Source: Fragilaria crotonensis
Lineage: Eukaryota; Bacillariophyta; Fragilariophyceae; Fragilariales; Fragilariaceae
Assembly: GCA_022925895.1 (NCBI GenBank)
Contig: JAKSYS010000113.1
Location: forward strand, 1-64,000
Length of the DNA stretch: 64,000 nt
Reading direction: 5' to 3'
In this document: positions 53,830 to 64,000 of the stretch, piece by piece
How the letters are laid out: every line of letters begins with the position of its first letter
How positions within the stretch are numbered: the stretch's first letter is position 1
Notes under the pieces: generated by a model
What the model was told of the DNA's origin: nothing
Databases searched by the model: none
Seen by the model: only the letters and a program-made list of their open reading frames with translations
Position numbers and translations under genes: made by a program

Positions 53830-55327
53830 GGCAGTGTCCGGACAAGAAAAACTTGGCACCAAGTTTCGAAGTTTCGAAGTGCTCGAACTAATCGACTCGT
53901 GAATCAACTTCGATTTCTGAGTTAGTGGGACTCGCCTTTCGCGACTTCTCGATTCGAACCTAACGAAAGCCTTTTATCCAAGTTTGGGATGCCAAGTTTC
54001 ATATCCTATTAAGCTTGTAATTTTAGACCACTCATTTCAATTGAGATTTTGTTTCAACATTAACAGATACGCCCGTCATGCGAATGATGCCACACTGGTT
54101 TGTGCAAGATTCTTCTCCATTTGTTTGTTCATATCATTGACGACTACGATAAACCAAGCTGCATGATCGAATTCGAGAGGCTTGCTCCATTGTTTTCGAG
54201 ACAATTGAAGAGTGTGAGGAGAGCAAGGCCAAAGTGACGCACATCGGAAGTGCTCACTTGCTTCGCAACCTTTTCTTGGCGGTTCGAATGGGGTACCCAC
54301 CCTGTCAAAAGCAGGAATGGCGATTTCCAGTATCCATTCCAGTCACTTCAGTATCAGTGTTCATCCAACAACGCGTTCATTATTATGATGCCGCCAGAAC
54401 CATTCCCAATCTTGAGAAGTGTGCACGCGTGTTCACTTTCGGAATGATTTTGCGACCACGTGAATAGCTTCAAAGTTCACGTGGTGATTTGAGAGCACTT
54501 CTGTAAACCAGCCCCATGTTGGAAGGATGCTGGAGTGGTTAATCATTCCAGGTTTTCTACATGTCCAAGGCGATCACTATCTTCCAGAAGATTGATGGCC
54601 CAAACATGTTTGCATGTTTAGTGTGCATGCCGTGTACTAAGAGTAAAATGCGACGACGGCGACGACGAGGAGAAATTGAGGGCGAAGCAAGCATGACATC
54701 CATCAGATTTTGTGATCTATCTAATTGGAGAGCATTTTCTGAGCAAATATGGATGAGCAAAGTAAAGTGGAACCTCATGTTTGAACAACTTGTGGACAAG
54801 TGACGAATCATCGATACTCTGTCGAGAAATCCAAGAACAGCACATACGCGTTACACATTACACTAATAAAGTACTTCAAACACTCCTTTCAAAACCCTGA
54901 GCAAAGTAGGTAATGTTACAACTCTAGTAGTATTATCCCTTCAAAGGTCGCGTTATCAAGCAGTGTTTCGTTCGTTCATGTCCGCACCAAACTTTAACGC
55001 AATACACTGGGAGAGTGACGAAGTGAAAGAAGAGGAGCATAGATGTTTGGTACTGGTACTCTACAAAGTGCTTTGTATCATACTGTCGAGACGTATGCAT
55101 ACTGTACATGCATGCTACACGTCCAGTGACGACGTGACGAGTACTGTAACGACCACGAAGTACTCACCTGCGACCTACTAACGAAAACTTGGGAGTTCAA
55201 AACTTGGAAACTTCGAACGGACGTTTTCTTGTCCGGACGACACTCATGGAAAAGAAAATGGAAGTTGAAATTATCTGGTTATGCGCCCTTGGAACTTCGT
55301 ACGAAGTTTTGTTGTCCGGACACTGCC
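53830..55327. mobile_element. PIF/Harbinger-like TIR element, probably non-autonomous
   Basis: A 1498-bp element. It starts GGCAGTGTCCGGACAA and ends with the exact reverse complement, TTGTCCGGACACTGCC; similarity continues inward (AAAACTT, GAAGTTTCGAAG). A TTA lies directly outside both ends (53827-53829 and 55328-55330), the 3-bp duplication typical of PIF/Harbinger. A second TTGTCCGGACG copy lies inside at about 55228. The interior has only short ORFs and no recognisable transposase. Confidence 0.85.
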
Positions 55328-55330
55328 TTA

Positions 55331-55618
55331 CCAACGAATTTGGACAACGAGGGCGGTGCTTTTCGATCGGTTGTCGGTGAGTCCATCCTGCTGAAGGTCA
55401 GAGGTCAGAGCACAGAGCAGGGCTCAATCCAATCATGGGCTTTCTACTTCAGTGCATCGTGCCTTCGCCGTACGGTCGAATACAATTGGCACGTGGAATG
55501 CCGAAAACGCGGAATGCATGAGAGTCCAGCGACCCCTGACCGTCGGTCATGCTTTCGCGATTGTACTACTGGTACCTGGTACGAACCGCATAATGGTATG
55601 TAACCATGAGGAGCGTAC
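55331..55618. other. Short spacer between two mobile elements
   Basis: About 290 bases; no gene recognised. GTACTACTGGTACCTGGTACG at 55563-55583 belongs to the GTAC palindrome class. Confidence 0.35.
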
Positions 55619-56062
55619 GGCTGGTTGCAATAAATGAAAACTTATAGTAGCCCACGTAGACCCTAGTACAAAAGAATAGCATTAACCCTGTCGAACTAAA
55701 ATTATCACGGCAAATTGCACGCTTCGTTCGTCTCACAATGGCGCTCAAAGATCTCTCAAGATCTCCGTTGTTTTTTGAGCTGCCGTATTTCCACGAGAGT
55801 TTATAGACTTGTGTTCAAGTCCATGAATGAAAACCGTTCATGGAAATACTGCAGCAATGAAATTCACAAAGTTATGGCAACATCGGTGAACATGCTGCGC
55901 TCATTGTGGAAATGCCATACGACGGTCTCACGCGCCATGCTTTCCAAAAAAATTCAGAACGAGATGTTTAGTATGGCTCAGTACGTAGAATCGTTAAATG
56001 TCAAGTAAATCCATACGAGGGTCTACGCATCCTACGAAAATCATCATCATGATGCAACCAGC
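55619..56062 (+). mobile_element. MITE-like element, copy 2
   Basis: About 444 bases related to 39296-39714 in the same orientation. Best-conserved parts are the ends: GGCTGGTTGCA ... TAGTAGCCCACGTAGACC on the left and CATACGAGGGTCTACGCATC ... TGCAACCAGC on the right. An inner block shares AGCATTAACCCTGT. No coding capacity. Confidence 0.7.
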
Positions 56063-56445
56063 TTTATGTCATATGATACACACTTCAGTACCAGTAGTGA
56101 GAGAGTACCGGTATGCATACCAGGTACTCCAGTACAGGTTTTCAATTACTGTATAACACTGGATGATGAATGAGTCATCATACAGTAGAGTATGACATAT
56201 GACATACAAAAAAAGTGTGTACCTGGAGTGTACCTGGTACTTTCCGACCTGATCTATGCATATATGAATATATGACATACACAGTATGTATGCTGTGCCG
56301 GTAACTTCATTTCTGTCTACGGAACTGCCTGTAGTATACCTGTAATTTGAGTATGCTGGGAGTCCCGCTGCGTGCTGGGTACTGGGTATGGTTAACATTC
56401 GGAGTGGGGAGGGGCGAGGCGCGAGACTGATGTCTATAAACAACT
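56063..56445. other. Intergenic region with GTACTCCAGTAC
   Basis: About 380 bases downstream of EDC4. Perfect GTACTCCAGTAC at 56124-56135 beside GAGTACCGGTATGCATACC; further GTACCTGGAGTGTACC near 56220. No gene. Confidence 0.45.
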
Positions 56446-59440
56446 TTATCTCTGCATTCCCCTAATAACTTGTAGAATCATTTGCAGCGGCCTACGCAAA
56501 GTCGGATCACCTTGCTGCATCTTGGCCTCAATACTTGCGACCAACTGCGTCAAAACAGGCGGAACATGTCGGGAAATGCTGGTGTCGGATGGATCGAGCG
56601 TCAGCGAAATCTCTTGCAACCACATCAATTCGATCTTCAGGTCATCATCGCTTGAATTCACCAGTGCTGCTCCAAGCTGCTGCATCAAGCAAAGTAATAT
56701 AGGTTGAGTCAACGCTGGTTTGTTGCCACCAAGAACTTCCGAAACGTTGGCGTTCTTGCAAACAAATACTGCTATCTCAGCTGTCGTCGCTGACACAGCC
56801 TTGGTGAAGGCGGCATCGTACTTTCGACTTTTTAACAAGTCAAGGATTTCAGTGCGAACAATCTGGATTGGGTCAGCAGACGGCGGCTGTGGCGATGCTT
56901 CAGTCTGCCGCTGCACACTATCACTTCCAGTCTTCAATTTTGCCACTTCTACAGTCAAGGATTGCACCATTGCAGTCAAGGCATCGATCTTCGCATTCAA
57001 ATCATCGTGTGACTTTTGCGGCGCCGCTCGGGATTCAATGGCAGCGCCAACTTGAGAGAACATCTGTCGAGTGGCTGCTTCAAAAGCAGGGATCATCATT
57101 GATTTCATGCTCTGTCAGAAAGATCAAGTTAGAAGAATTCCTGTGAAACAACCAAACAAGTACAACGAGACCCACCTCTGTGAACGCTTCCTTCAGTGGT
57201 TCTTCAACACCATTAGACACAGCCTGGATAATTGTATTTGCCTTGACAATTTCGGCGTTCTTCACAAACTTTTCCATGGATACCTGCAATGGTCGAACAA
57301 CGGACTGCTCAACAGTCGTGCTCACAGCTTTGCTGAGCTCGGGCAGTACCACCTGCTTGATCTCTTGACGAACTGCACGCTGAATCTCAGCTACAATGAT
57401 CTTTTCTTGGAGCTTGAAGTAAGACGTGATGACCTTCTTCAAGGACTCTTCCAGTCCGACTTGAGTCGCAGACGGTGGTGTGAGTGGGGGTTCACGGTCT
57501 CTCTTCAAAATCGCTATTTTGCCATCGGCAGAGGGCACTGGACCAGCGGGAAAGGATGCACCTGCCTTATCTTTTCCCTTAGTCTTTGGCGAAGCAGCTC
57601 GCTGGGCTTTCACTTTCTTTTGCTCTCGCTGCTTGTCGGTATTCCCTGGGGCAGTCTCGTTATTGGTATTCGACAAGATCGCCATAGGGGACAGCAAGCC
57701 AGATCCTTCTCCCGATAAAGCATCTTTAGGATTAGGAATAGAGAATAAGCCAGGAGGGAGCGTAGTTTGAGCAACGCTTGACACGGATGGAGTCGGTGGT
57801 GGCGCAACTGGGACATCCATTTGCCTTTGTGGCTCAGGTGTTGCCGAGGCAGATGTCTTTCCAGCAAGGTTACCAAGCCAATTGTCGAACGGGTTGTGGC
57901 TCTCCACAGGAACGCCAACACCATCAGGCGGCGGGAGAGATGATGGATCAGGAGCCGCATACTCCTCCTCAGGGTCCTCTTCGTCGTCTTCAAGCTCAGA
58001 ATCTTCTTCATACATACCATACGGGTCAACAGGGCGACAGCGCTCGTTCTTCGGGAGAAGTTCGACTCTGATTCCCGGACTACCAGCTTCCCATTCATAG
58101 TTGGGTGGCAATATCATATAATGTGGAATGTACATGTCTTGCACCATCTTGCTCTGTAGAACATAAAAGCGAATATCGAAATCGAACCCACCATCCTCAT
58201 CGTCATCATAGTCGGCGGCCGGGACGACAGTTGTGGACCAAGAGTAAGTCGGGAACTTCGTCTTAAAAGCAACGACATGCTGAAAGCGTTCAACCAGAGA
58301 AGGCACAGGACCATCGACAGGAGATGGTCCCCATATCGACCTTAATGAGAGCGCGTACATTGTTTTTCCAATGCGATCGGAAAGCAACACGAAGAAGGCT
58401 CCAGGTTCTTCAAAGATATTGCGAAAGGTTGGACCATAAGCCGTGCTGATATTGTAAGCGGGGTCAGCGCCTTCAATCTGGAAGATTTGTAACTTGCAAG
58501 GTTTCTCCGATTCTGAAAACGGCGACCAAATCGTAATGCAAGAATTGCCTCGGGACGCCGTGCAGAACGCTGTGGTAATTGTAGGGTCCTTGTAAATTGC
58601 ATTGGTTAGCGGGATATAGTTGTGATAATTGGTTACGACATTGTCATGCGGTAGAAAGAAGCACCGAGACACAGGGCCACTGTCCTGAACGGTGACTTTG
58701 CATACAGCTGGAACAACACCCCTCGGGCTGCGAGCGGCATCTGCCCTGAGATCCCACAGCTTGATACTGCCATCAGCGTGCGCTGTCATTACATGGCGCG
58801 GATCCCGGCTGGACCAGTCCAAATCAGTCAAGTCAGACTCTGTTGCGAGTTGTGGTGCTTCCTCTAGAACAACATCATTGCTGTAGGGTCGACAGACGGC
58901 ATGAGCTTCCGTCGGATGAGTCACGGTTGAAATGCTAGTCGTTTCTATCAAGGTTGCAACGTCAACATTGTCTCGATCACGATGAATCAACCAGAATTGG
59001 TTTGGGTTAAAGGTATGCCATATCATGCGAGTCATCGAGGGTATGGTCTCGGGGAACTCCAATAACTTTTCCGCCACAATCTCTTGAGTTCGTTCGAAGA
59101 CGCGCCAGATGACGAGACTGCCACCAACTGTCCCGACAACGTCACCATGATGAAAAAACTTAATGTCAGTCACCTTCTTTCCCTCATGCGCTCTCAAGAG
59201 ATGCTTAAGGGTGGAAGTGCGGTGAAGGACACGAATCAAGCCATTCTTGACTGCATATACAACAAAATGTTGATTGACGTCCAATGTCGATCCGTTCGGG
59301 CATTCGTCGTTTCGTTGTGCATCAAAGACAGCTACTTGCTCTGCTTGTGGTTGCTGCGCTTCTTCTGGGATGGAGAGAGGGTCATAGTAGATATGAACCG
59401 CACCTGGAGGCAGCGGAATTCCTCCTTGTTGCTCCGCCAT
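56446..59440 (-). CDS. Enhancer of mRNA decapping 4 (EDC4/VARICOSE-like)
   Basis: Two exons, 59440-57176 and 57111-56446, with a 64-nt GTGGGT...CAG intron; about 976 residues. The N-terminal half is a WD40 propeller; clear repeats include HFVVYAVKNGLIRVLH, VTDIKFFHHGDVVGTVGGSL and HVMTAHADGSIKLWDL. A Pro/Asp-rich linker follows. The C-terminal half has long helices (KAVSTTVEQSVVRPLQVSME) and the conserved EDC4 end: MKSMMIPAFEAATRQMFSQV, then LLKSRKYDAAFTKAVSAT. EDC4 scaffolds DCP2-DCP1 in cytoplasmic processing bodies and promotes removal of the mRNA cap. Order and length fit the family. Confidence 0.85.
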
Positions 59441-59925
59441 GATCGAATCCTCGTTCGCTCTGTAAGTTACGTCAATGGCTTGACTTTGGTTAGGTTTCTT
59501 GTGTTAATTACGGAGGTTTTCATACATGATTTTCATCCCTTTCGCTGCTCCACGCTCCACGTATGTACTGCAATACTAGCAAGGTCTACGGAACCATTGC
59601 AGTACATTTTACAAAGTCTTTTAGTAAGCACCATTGAAACTATTCATATACATGTATATGCCATTATGAGATACGATAGAGAGAGTTTTAGTGGAGAGTA
59701 CAACTGCTGAGTATGACATACGATACAACAGTACAAGTACTCTCTAGTAGAGTACAAGTTTATTTGTTTATTTGTGACGCATACGCGTCCAAGCAACCAT
59801 GTGCTATTGCAGTACAGTGTGGTAGTATGGAGATTGGAGTATCGTGCCTGAATGCTACAGTACTGTACTCCAGTACTAGCTAGTGTACCACAAACCACAA
59901 ACCATAGTACACCGTACAAGTACCT
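59441..59925. other. Intergenic region upstream of EDC4
   Basis: About 485 bases. Perfect GTACTCCAGTAC at 59865-59876 and related fragments from 59720 to 59920. No gene. Confidence 0.45.
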
Positions 59926-60662
59926 GGGACATCCGGAATTTACTCTTCAAGGAGTTACGGGTTAATGCAATAACGGCAATATTTGAGTTGCTAAATATTA
60001 TTCAGCCTTCGATACATGTATAACGCGCGCGCCATTTGTGCCTTGGCTTGCTCTCGGGGAGGCATGGCGTGCTTACCATCGCATTCTTCTCATGGAAATT
60101 CCTAGAAAACAAAATTGACAAAATCTTCTCACCAACCCATGATTTCTTCTTCCAGGAAACGTCTTCTCCGGAATTCCTTCTCGGAGAAGATTTTTGTGTG
60201 AACGCGACAGTTTACTGTTGTGTTGCGTTCTGTCCACATGGCTGTATTTGTTCATACTTCATACTGTCGACCGATTCCTCTAAACAAAAGATGTATTCAT
60301 AAGTAACGTACATACATGGGCGTATGTGTGATGTGTGGTACTGGCTTTCGAAGAGCGTTACGTACCATCCACGCTAGTTTTCGGTTTCTTGGGCTTTTTC
60401 GTGAACAACAAATGTCCGTGTACTTGAGACCATTTTTGCAAACAACAAAATTGACAAATTCTTCTCATGGAATTTTCCTGGATACAATTTCTTCTTATGA
60501 ATGACATCAAAATTGTCGGCTGACCGGCTCGCATGCATTGAGTGACGCCAGCCATACTTAATGACGTTCCTATTAAAACGGTTGTATAACCGAATAAATC
60601 TAGTCCATGTAACTCTAAAACGAAGTATCGTTTCGGGTTAAAGAAGGAATTCCGGATGTCCC
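59926..60662. mobile_element. Candidate TIR element (MITE-like)
   Basis: GGGACATCCGGAATT at 59926-59940 is exactly inverted as AATTCCGGATGTCCC ending at 60662, giving a 737-bp unit. Inside, CAAAATTGACAAA...TCTTCTCA occurs twice (about 60113 and 60445). No convincing ORF. No clear target duplication, so this is a candidate only. Confidence 0.5.
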
Positions 60663-61107
60663 TGGTGTGGTCTTCCGTCTTCCGTGTTTTCTGTACTGGA
60701 GTACTGCACTGTTTATGAAGTACAACAGTCCGAAGACTCCCCTGAGAACATATGCAAGGTGTCAACGACGCCTACTATTGGGGGTTCGGATTAGAGTGAG
60801 CAAGTGAGCAAGCATCTGGTACGAGTACAGCATCAGAGGTTCAAATGTACTGCACGCTGCACGGCCACTTTTGCTGATGCATGCGACATGTCGATTGGAT
60901 GGCAGGGTTCGCATTTGGTTTTCGCGAATTGTTCTCCTTGCGCAGGACTCCAGCTACGGGTCAATTTTATTGCATTTTCGATGTTCTGGACCCAATCCAA
61001 TCTTGTTCTGTCCGTTCTGTTCAGAGTTAAGGACCACAATAGAATTTCCCTTTCACCACATCGTGTCATTAACTTCTTACCCTCAAATCCCACGTTTGGT
61101 TGCCAAG
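60663..61107. other. Upstream region of the DUF3110 gene
   Basis: About 445 bases with a perfect GTACTGGAGTAC at 60693-60704. No gene recognised. Confidence 0.4.
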
Positions 61108-61813
61108 ATGAATAGCGTCGCTCCACTGCTGCTAGCTCTTTTTGCTTCCGTCAACGCCTTCAGTCCACTCTTTGGCGTGAACAAGAATCAGCTGCAAACC
61201 CGTCGCTTCGTGGTCGGCAACGACAAATTCGACATGGAGGAACTTCGGGAACGAATAATAAAAGAATCGAATCCCTACCAGAACTTGTTCAAGACAAAAG
61301 AATGGGAGAAACGGCCAAAGCCGGAAAAGGTTAGCATTATCTTCTTCCAACCTGATACACCTGAGGAAGGGATTCACACTGTAGAATTCCCGAAGGGATC
61401 GTCGAGCAATATCATCCTGGCGTTCGAATCTATGAAGGATTGCGGTGGGTTCGCAGCACACTTGTTGTCGCAAGGCTTCTTCCATCCTACAGTAAGTCGT
61501 GACCTTCATTTTTTACCTTGTCCCAGTGTTTGTACGACCCCTTCCACTGACCAAACTTGTCATTGTCTGTTAGCCTCAAGAAGTCGACCTCAGAAGTCTG
61601 GAGTCGTATTGTCAGCAAATAGGGGTTTTCGTCCAGGTTGTGCCCCGAGGAATGGACATTCGCCCTCCAACCCAGAATGTTGAAGAATTCGGCCATAATC
61701 CGAACCTCAAGGATCAAAAGAGCCGACTGGACTATCTCTTCCAAATGAGCGATATTGAGCTGGATGAAACAGGGGCTCTGGAAACATCTGAACTTCTCGG
61801 TGCGTGGGATTGA
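61108..61813 (+). CDS. Predicted plastid DUF3110-family protein
   Basis: Two exons, 61108-61491 and 61574-61813, with an 82-nt GTAAGT...TTAG intron; 207 residues. The ATG at 61108 starts a signal peptide (NSVAPLLLALFASVNA) followed by F-S-P, the diatom plastid site. The mature part matches the cyanobacterial/plastid DUF3110 pattern: VSIIFFQPDTPEEGIHTVEF, ILAFESMKDCGGFAAHLLSQ, FFHPT, then after the intron VDLRSLESYCQQIGVFVQVV and PPTQN. The family has no established biochemical role; it is widespread in cyanobacteria and photosynthetic eukaryotes. Presumed nucleus-encoded and plastid-imported. Confidence 0.8.
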
Positions 61814-62257
61814 TACCGCATCCTGTCGAGGTGTAAAAACGGGAGTTGTAAGGATCATCGCCGTGAGCCCTGTGGTCGACCGTTGTGATTAGCTCGTCTC
61901 GACTCAACTTGGATACTACCCGCGAGTAGGAGGTGAGAACCCCGTCAAGGTGTTGGCTGCATCTCGATGGAATCCTAGCTACGTTCGGTGTTCACATTTG
62001 CTTTGGTAAACGCCATATGGTCCCAAATCGACACGCCCCGCTACTGCTTGTTCTTTCAATTCGCCGCATTTCTTTGCGTCTGTCCTCAGCTGAGTCCGCA
62101 GAAAGGTTTCTCCATCTGCAATAACTTGTCGATATGTTTAGCTCATTTTGTGCCCTTGATGTCAGGACTCAACTTCTACTATTAGAATCTGGTGGATAAC
62201 TGTATTAGCGCTCCGTGTCTCCTTTCGCAGTGGATGAATCTCTCTGCTCCGATACTC
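61814..62257. other. Intergenic region, nothing recognised
   Basis: About 440 bases between the DUF3110 gene and the TIR element. No gene or repeat recognised. Confidence 0.4.
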
Positions 62258-63077
62258 TGGAGCGATCCTAAAAACCCAAAAAAACACAAATCACATTTTT
62301 CAACTGACAATTACACAAATCTCGTCCGTTTTGTAACGGTAGCGCGCCAAAAATGTGCAACCCACAAGCAAATATCTGGTTATAAGCCCTAAAAACCCTG
62401 CACAAATCACAAATCTTGTTCGAGCCCATTTTGCCCTCGAATAAAATTTGTGCAACACAAACAATAGTTTCACAAATTCCACGGTCGTTTTCTACGATGA
62501 AAACATAGCTGCATAAATTCTACAGACGATTTCTACAGCTGCAACGTACTTGTTGCACAAATCTCCCGCCTTCAATCCAGTTCGTCTCCCTCCATTTCCC
62601 TCCTCAAACTTGGTGATAACCACCATGCCGAAAAGGGGCATTGGTTTTACCGTTCAAGAGGTGGATGTCCTCCTCAGTGCTATTGAGAGGTTCCTCCCGA
62701 TTGGACCCTATGAATGGGATCGTGTCTTGGCAGAACATGAGTCCCATTTCCCGGAGGCCGGTCGCACCAAAGAGAGCCTCAAGCGAAAGTTTACTGTGCT
62801 CTACAAGGCTCGTCATCCGACTGGAGACCCAGACATTCCTGCAGATGTCCTTTGTGCTAAGAAGGCTTACGAAGAAATCACGAAAAAAGCAGAAGTATCA
62901 GAGGGAGGAGGTTCCGATGACGAAGAACTGGAGGATGGAACGCAAATCACAAAAAAGGAACACAAATCACAAAAGAAATGTTAACAATCACATGGTCTTC
63001 ACACATGGAAAATGCATGTGTCGTGATCCACATACAAAATGTGATTTGTGTTTTCTTGGGTTTTTAGGATCGCTCCA
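62258..63077 (+). mobile_element. Short TIR element carrying a Myb/SANT-like ORF
   Basis: An 820-bp element. Its ends are long inverted repeats of about 45 bases: GGAGCGATCCTAAAAACCC from 62259 and GGGTTTTTAGGATCGCTCC up to 63076, continuing as AAACACAAATCACATTTT. The string ACAAATCAC or its complement recurs several more times inside (near 62400, 62945, 62965). TACTC lies at the same offset in both flanks (62253-62257, 63079-63083), perhaps a worn target duplication. It has one ORF and no transposase. Confidence 0.8.
62625..62984 (+). CDS. Myb/SANT-like DNA-binding protein inside a TIR element
   Basis: A 119-residue protein from the ATG at 62625. Residues 1-75 form a Myb/SANT-like domain: RGIGFTVQEVDVLLSAIERF, LPIGPYEWDRVLAEHESHFP, then GRTKESLKRKFTVLYKARHP and TGDPDIPADVLCAKKAYEEI. 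This type occurs in stramenopile genomes, often in mobile elements. The acidic tail ends in a Lys-rich piece (TQITKKEHKSQKKC) encoded by the element's own ACAAATCAC repeats. By analogy with the Myb-like second protein of Harbinger elements it may bind the terminal repeats; this is inference. Confidence 0.7.
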   Translation: MPKRGIGFTVQEVDVLLSAIERFLPIGPYEWDRVLAEHESHFPEAGRTKESLKRKFTVLYKARHPTGDPDIPADVLCAKKAYEEITKKAEVSEGGGSDDEELEDGTQITKKEHKSQKKC

Positions 63078-63541
63078 CTACTCGGAGTAGAACAACAATA
63101 TCAAAGTTTGAAATCATCATTTTTTCGGTTGTTACCCTTGCACTACACCAGATCCTACGAGCTATCGGTGGTACTTGTACATGAAGTAGGTACCACCTAA
63201 AAATGGCTTGGGATCTTCTCCGAGTACTGAGTACATATCCATGTTTCGACTAACCATATCTCGCTCAAAAATTGTGGAATTCAATGAAGGTCGTTAAGTG
63301 CAAAAGTACATGTCACGAGTCACGACCTCAGAGCATCTTTAAAGGGGAGATTGCAAAAAATTGCAAATGACATGCCAACGCAAATTTTGACATGCCTTCT
63401 TGAAATGCCACTATGGCAACAATTAAGGGAACGATTTCAAATTTAAAATTGCGCGCCAGGGGTTTTTCGCCAGCCATGCTTTTGAAATTTTTGCTCCCCG
63501 AGCAAATGCACAAAGACATTGCAAATTGACTGTCCTTCGCC
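63078..63541. other. Intergenic region before the edge gene
   Basis: About 460 bases. No gene; TTGCAAA...ATTTTGACATGCC strings near 63350-63395 may belong to a further repeat. Confidence 0.35.
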
Positions 63542-64000
63542 ATGGCTGCTTGTTTGGCTCCAAATGCTCTTTCTGGCATCAACAACGCTGATGCCGAGAA
63601 ATCCAAACGGGGCCCTGGCTACACCAATGTGGAGGATATGATTGTGGCACGATCGTTTATTTCAGCATCAGAAAATGCAATCTGCAGAGCTCATCAGAAG
63701 GGCAAAGTGTTCAAGGCACACATGCTTGAGATATATTGTAAATTCATCAAGGAGCAGATGGAATTGGACAAGGCCCTACTTGGACAAAGTTCAGAGGCAA
63801 CATGAGATGAGTAGTACATCCAGAAAGGAGTTGGAACACTGTAGGCTATGCAGATTGCAGTGGTGAATCAATTTATTATCGATTCAAGAGTTTGATTGCA
63901 CCTGAGGTAATGAAATTCATGGGAATCCACGAGACAACTGATATGGCAAGTGGTTGGAGTAATGAAGATCATAAGACTGCGTGTCTTGAGTTCTACAAGA
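63542..64000 (+). pseudogene. NAM-associated/Myb-like transposon-type gene, broken and cut by window
   Basis: From the ATG at 63542: ADAEKSKRGPGYTNVEDMIV, then ARSFISASENAICRAHQKGK and a helix (HMLEIYCKFIKEQMELDKAL) resemble the Myb-like 'no apical meristem-associated' proteins. The frame stops at 63805. Protein-like sequence resumes in another frame at about 63875 (YRFKSLIAPEVMKFMGIHE, GWSNEDHKTACLEFYK) and runs off the window, as this family continues with RFK and a second helical pair. At least one frame break lies between. Such genes are common companions of PIF/Harbinger transposons. Confidence 0.55.

Noticed and set aside
53142-53891. Plus-strand ORF of 249 residues
   Set aside because: Antisense to the spliced SPC3 gene, which has clear homology and splice sites; a shadow frame.
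60358-60765. Minus-strand ORF of 135 residues
   Set aside because: Lies mostly inside the candidate TIR element, with no recognisable domain.
1-64000. CRISPR array, bacterial operons or plasmid features
   Set aside because: No regularly spaced repeats; introns and eukaryotic gene families show this is a nuclear eukaryotic region.
1-64000. tRNA, rRNA or snRNA genes
   Set aside because: None could be recognised by eye in the intergenic regions; a covariance-model search would be decisive.

Overview
This is a nuclear window from a stramenopile, most likely a pennate diatom. The evidence is: (1) two predicted plastid presequences of diatom type, a signal peptide followed by a Phe at the cleavage site (the methylthiotransferase ending at 22057 and the DUF3110 protein at 61108); (2) short GT-AG introns of about 60-160 nt, some with a visible CTAAC/CTGAC-type branch site; (3) Ty1/copia elements resembling those of diatoms; (4) a dispersed GTACTGGAGTAC motif in gene-free stretches. 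The species is not identified, and all family calls are by eye.

Layout. Positions 1-6562 hold a young Ty1/copia retrotransposon on the minus strand with identical LTRs. From 7153 to 28780 is a gene-dense stretch: an ankyrin/BTB protein, a small membrane protein with frame breaks, a basic protein of unknown function, a GCP3-like gamma-tubulin complex subunit, two abutting acidic/coiled-coil proteins, a SHAQKYF-type MYB factor, a parvulin-MiaB fusion, RNA polymerase I subunit RPA49, and a large RGG-rich protein. Positions 29229-37284 hold an older, decayed copia element with about 95% identical LTRs. From 37470 to 50416 are a SET-domain methyltransferase, a MED14-like Mediator subunit, a transmembrane beta-propeller kinase and a CASD1-like O-acyltransferase. 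From 50417 to 64000 mobile-element debris and TIR elements alternate with genes for signal peptidase subunit SPC3, the decapping scaffold EDC4 and a plastid DUF3110 protein. The right edge holds a Myb/SANT-like ORF inside a short TIR element and a broken NAM-associated-type gene.

The genes form no operon-like pathway; this is an ordinary eukaryotic mixture (Pol I, Mediator, mRNA decapping, microtubule nucleation, secretion, tRNA modification). The most notable points are the parvulin-MiaB fusion, the CASD1-like protein with reversed domain order and an apparently inactivated SGNH domain, a CCC-TGA +1 junction inside the young retrotransposon pol, and a Harbinger-like element a few tens of bases from the SPC3 start codon. 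Several otherwise sound genes carry isolated one-base frame breaks, some in homopolymers, so residual assembly errors should be considered before calling pseudogenes.
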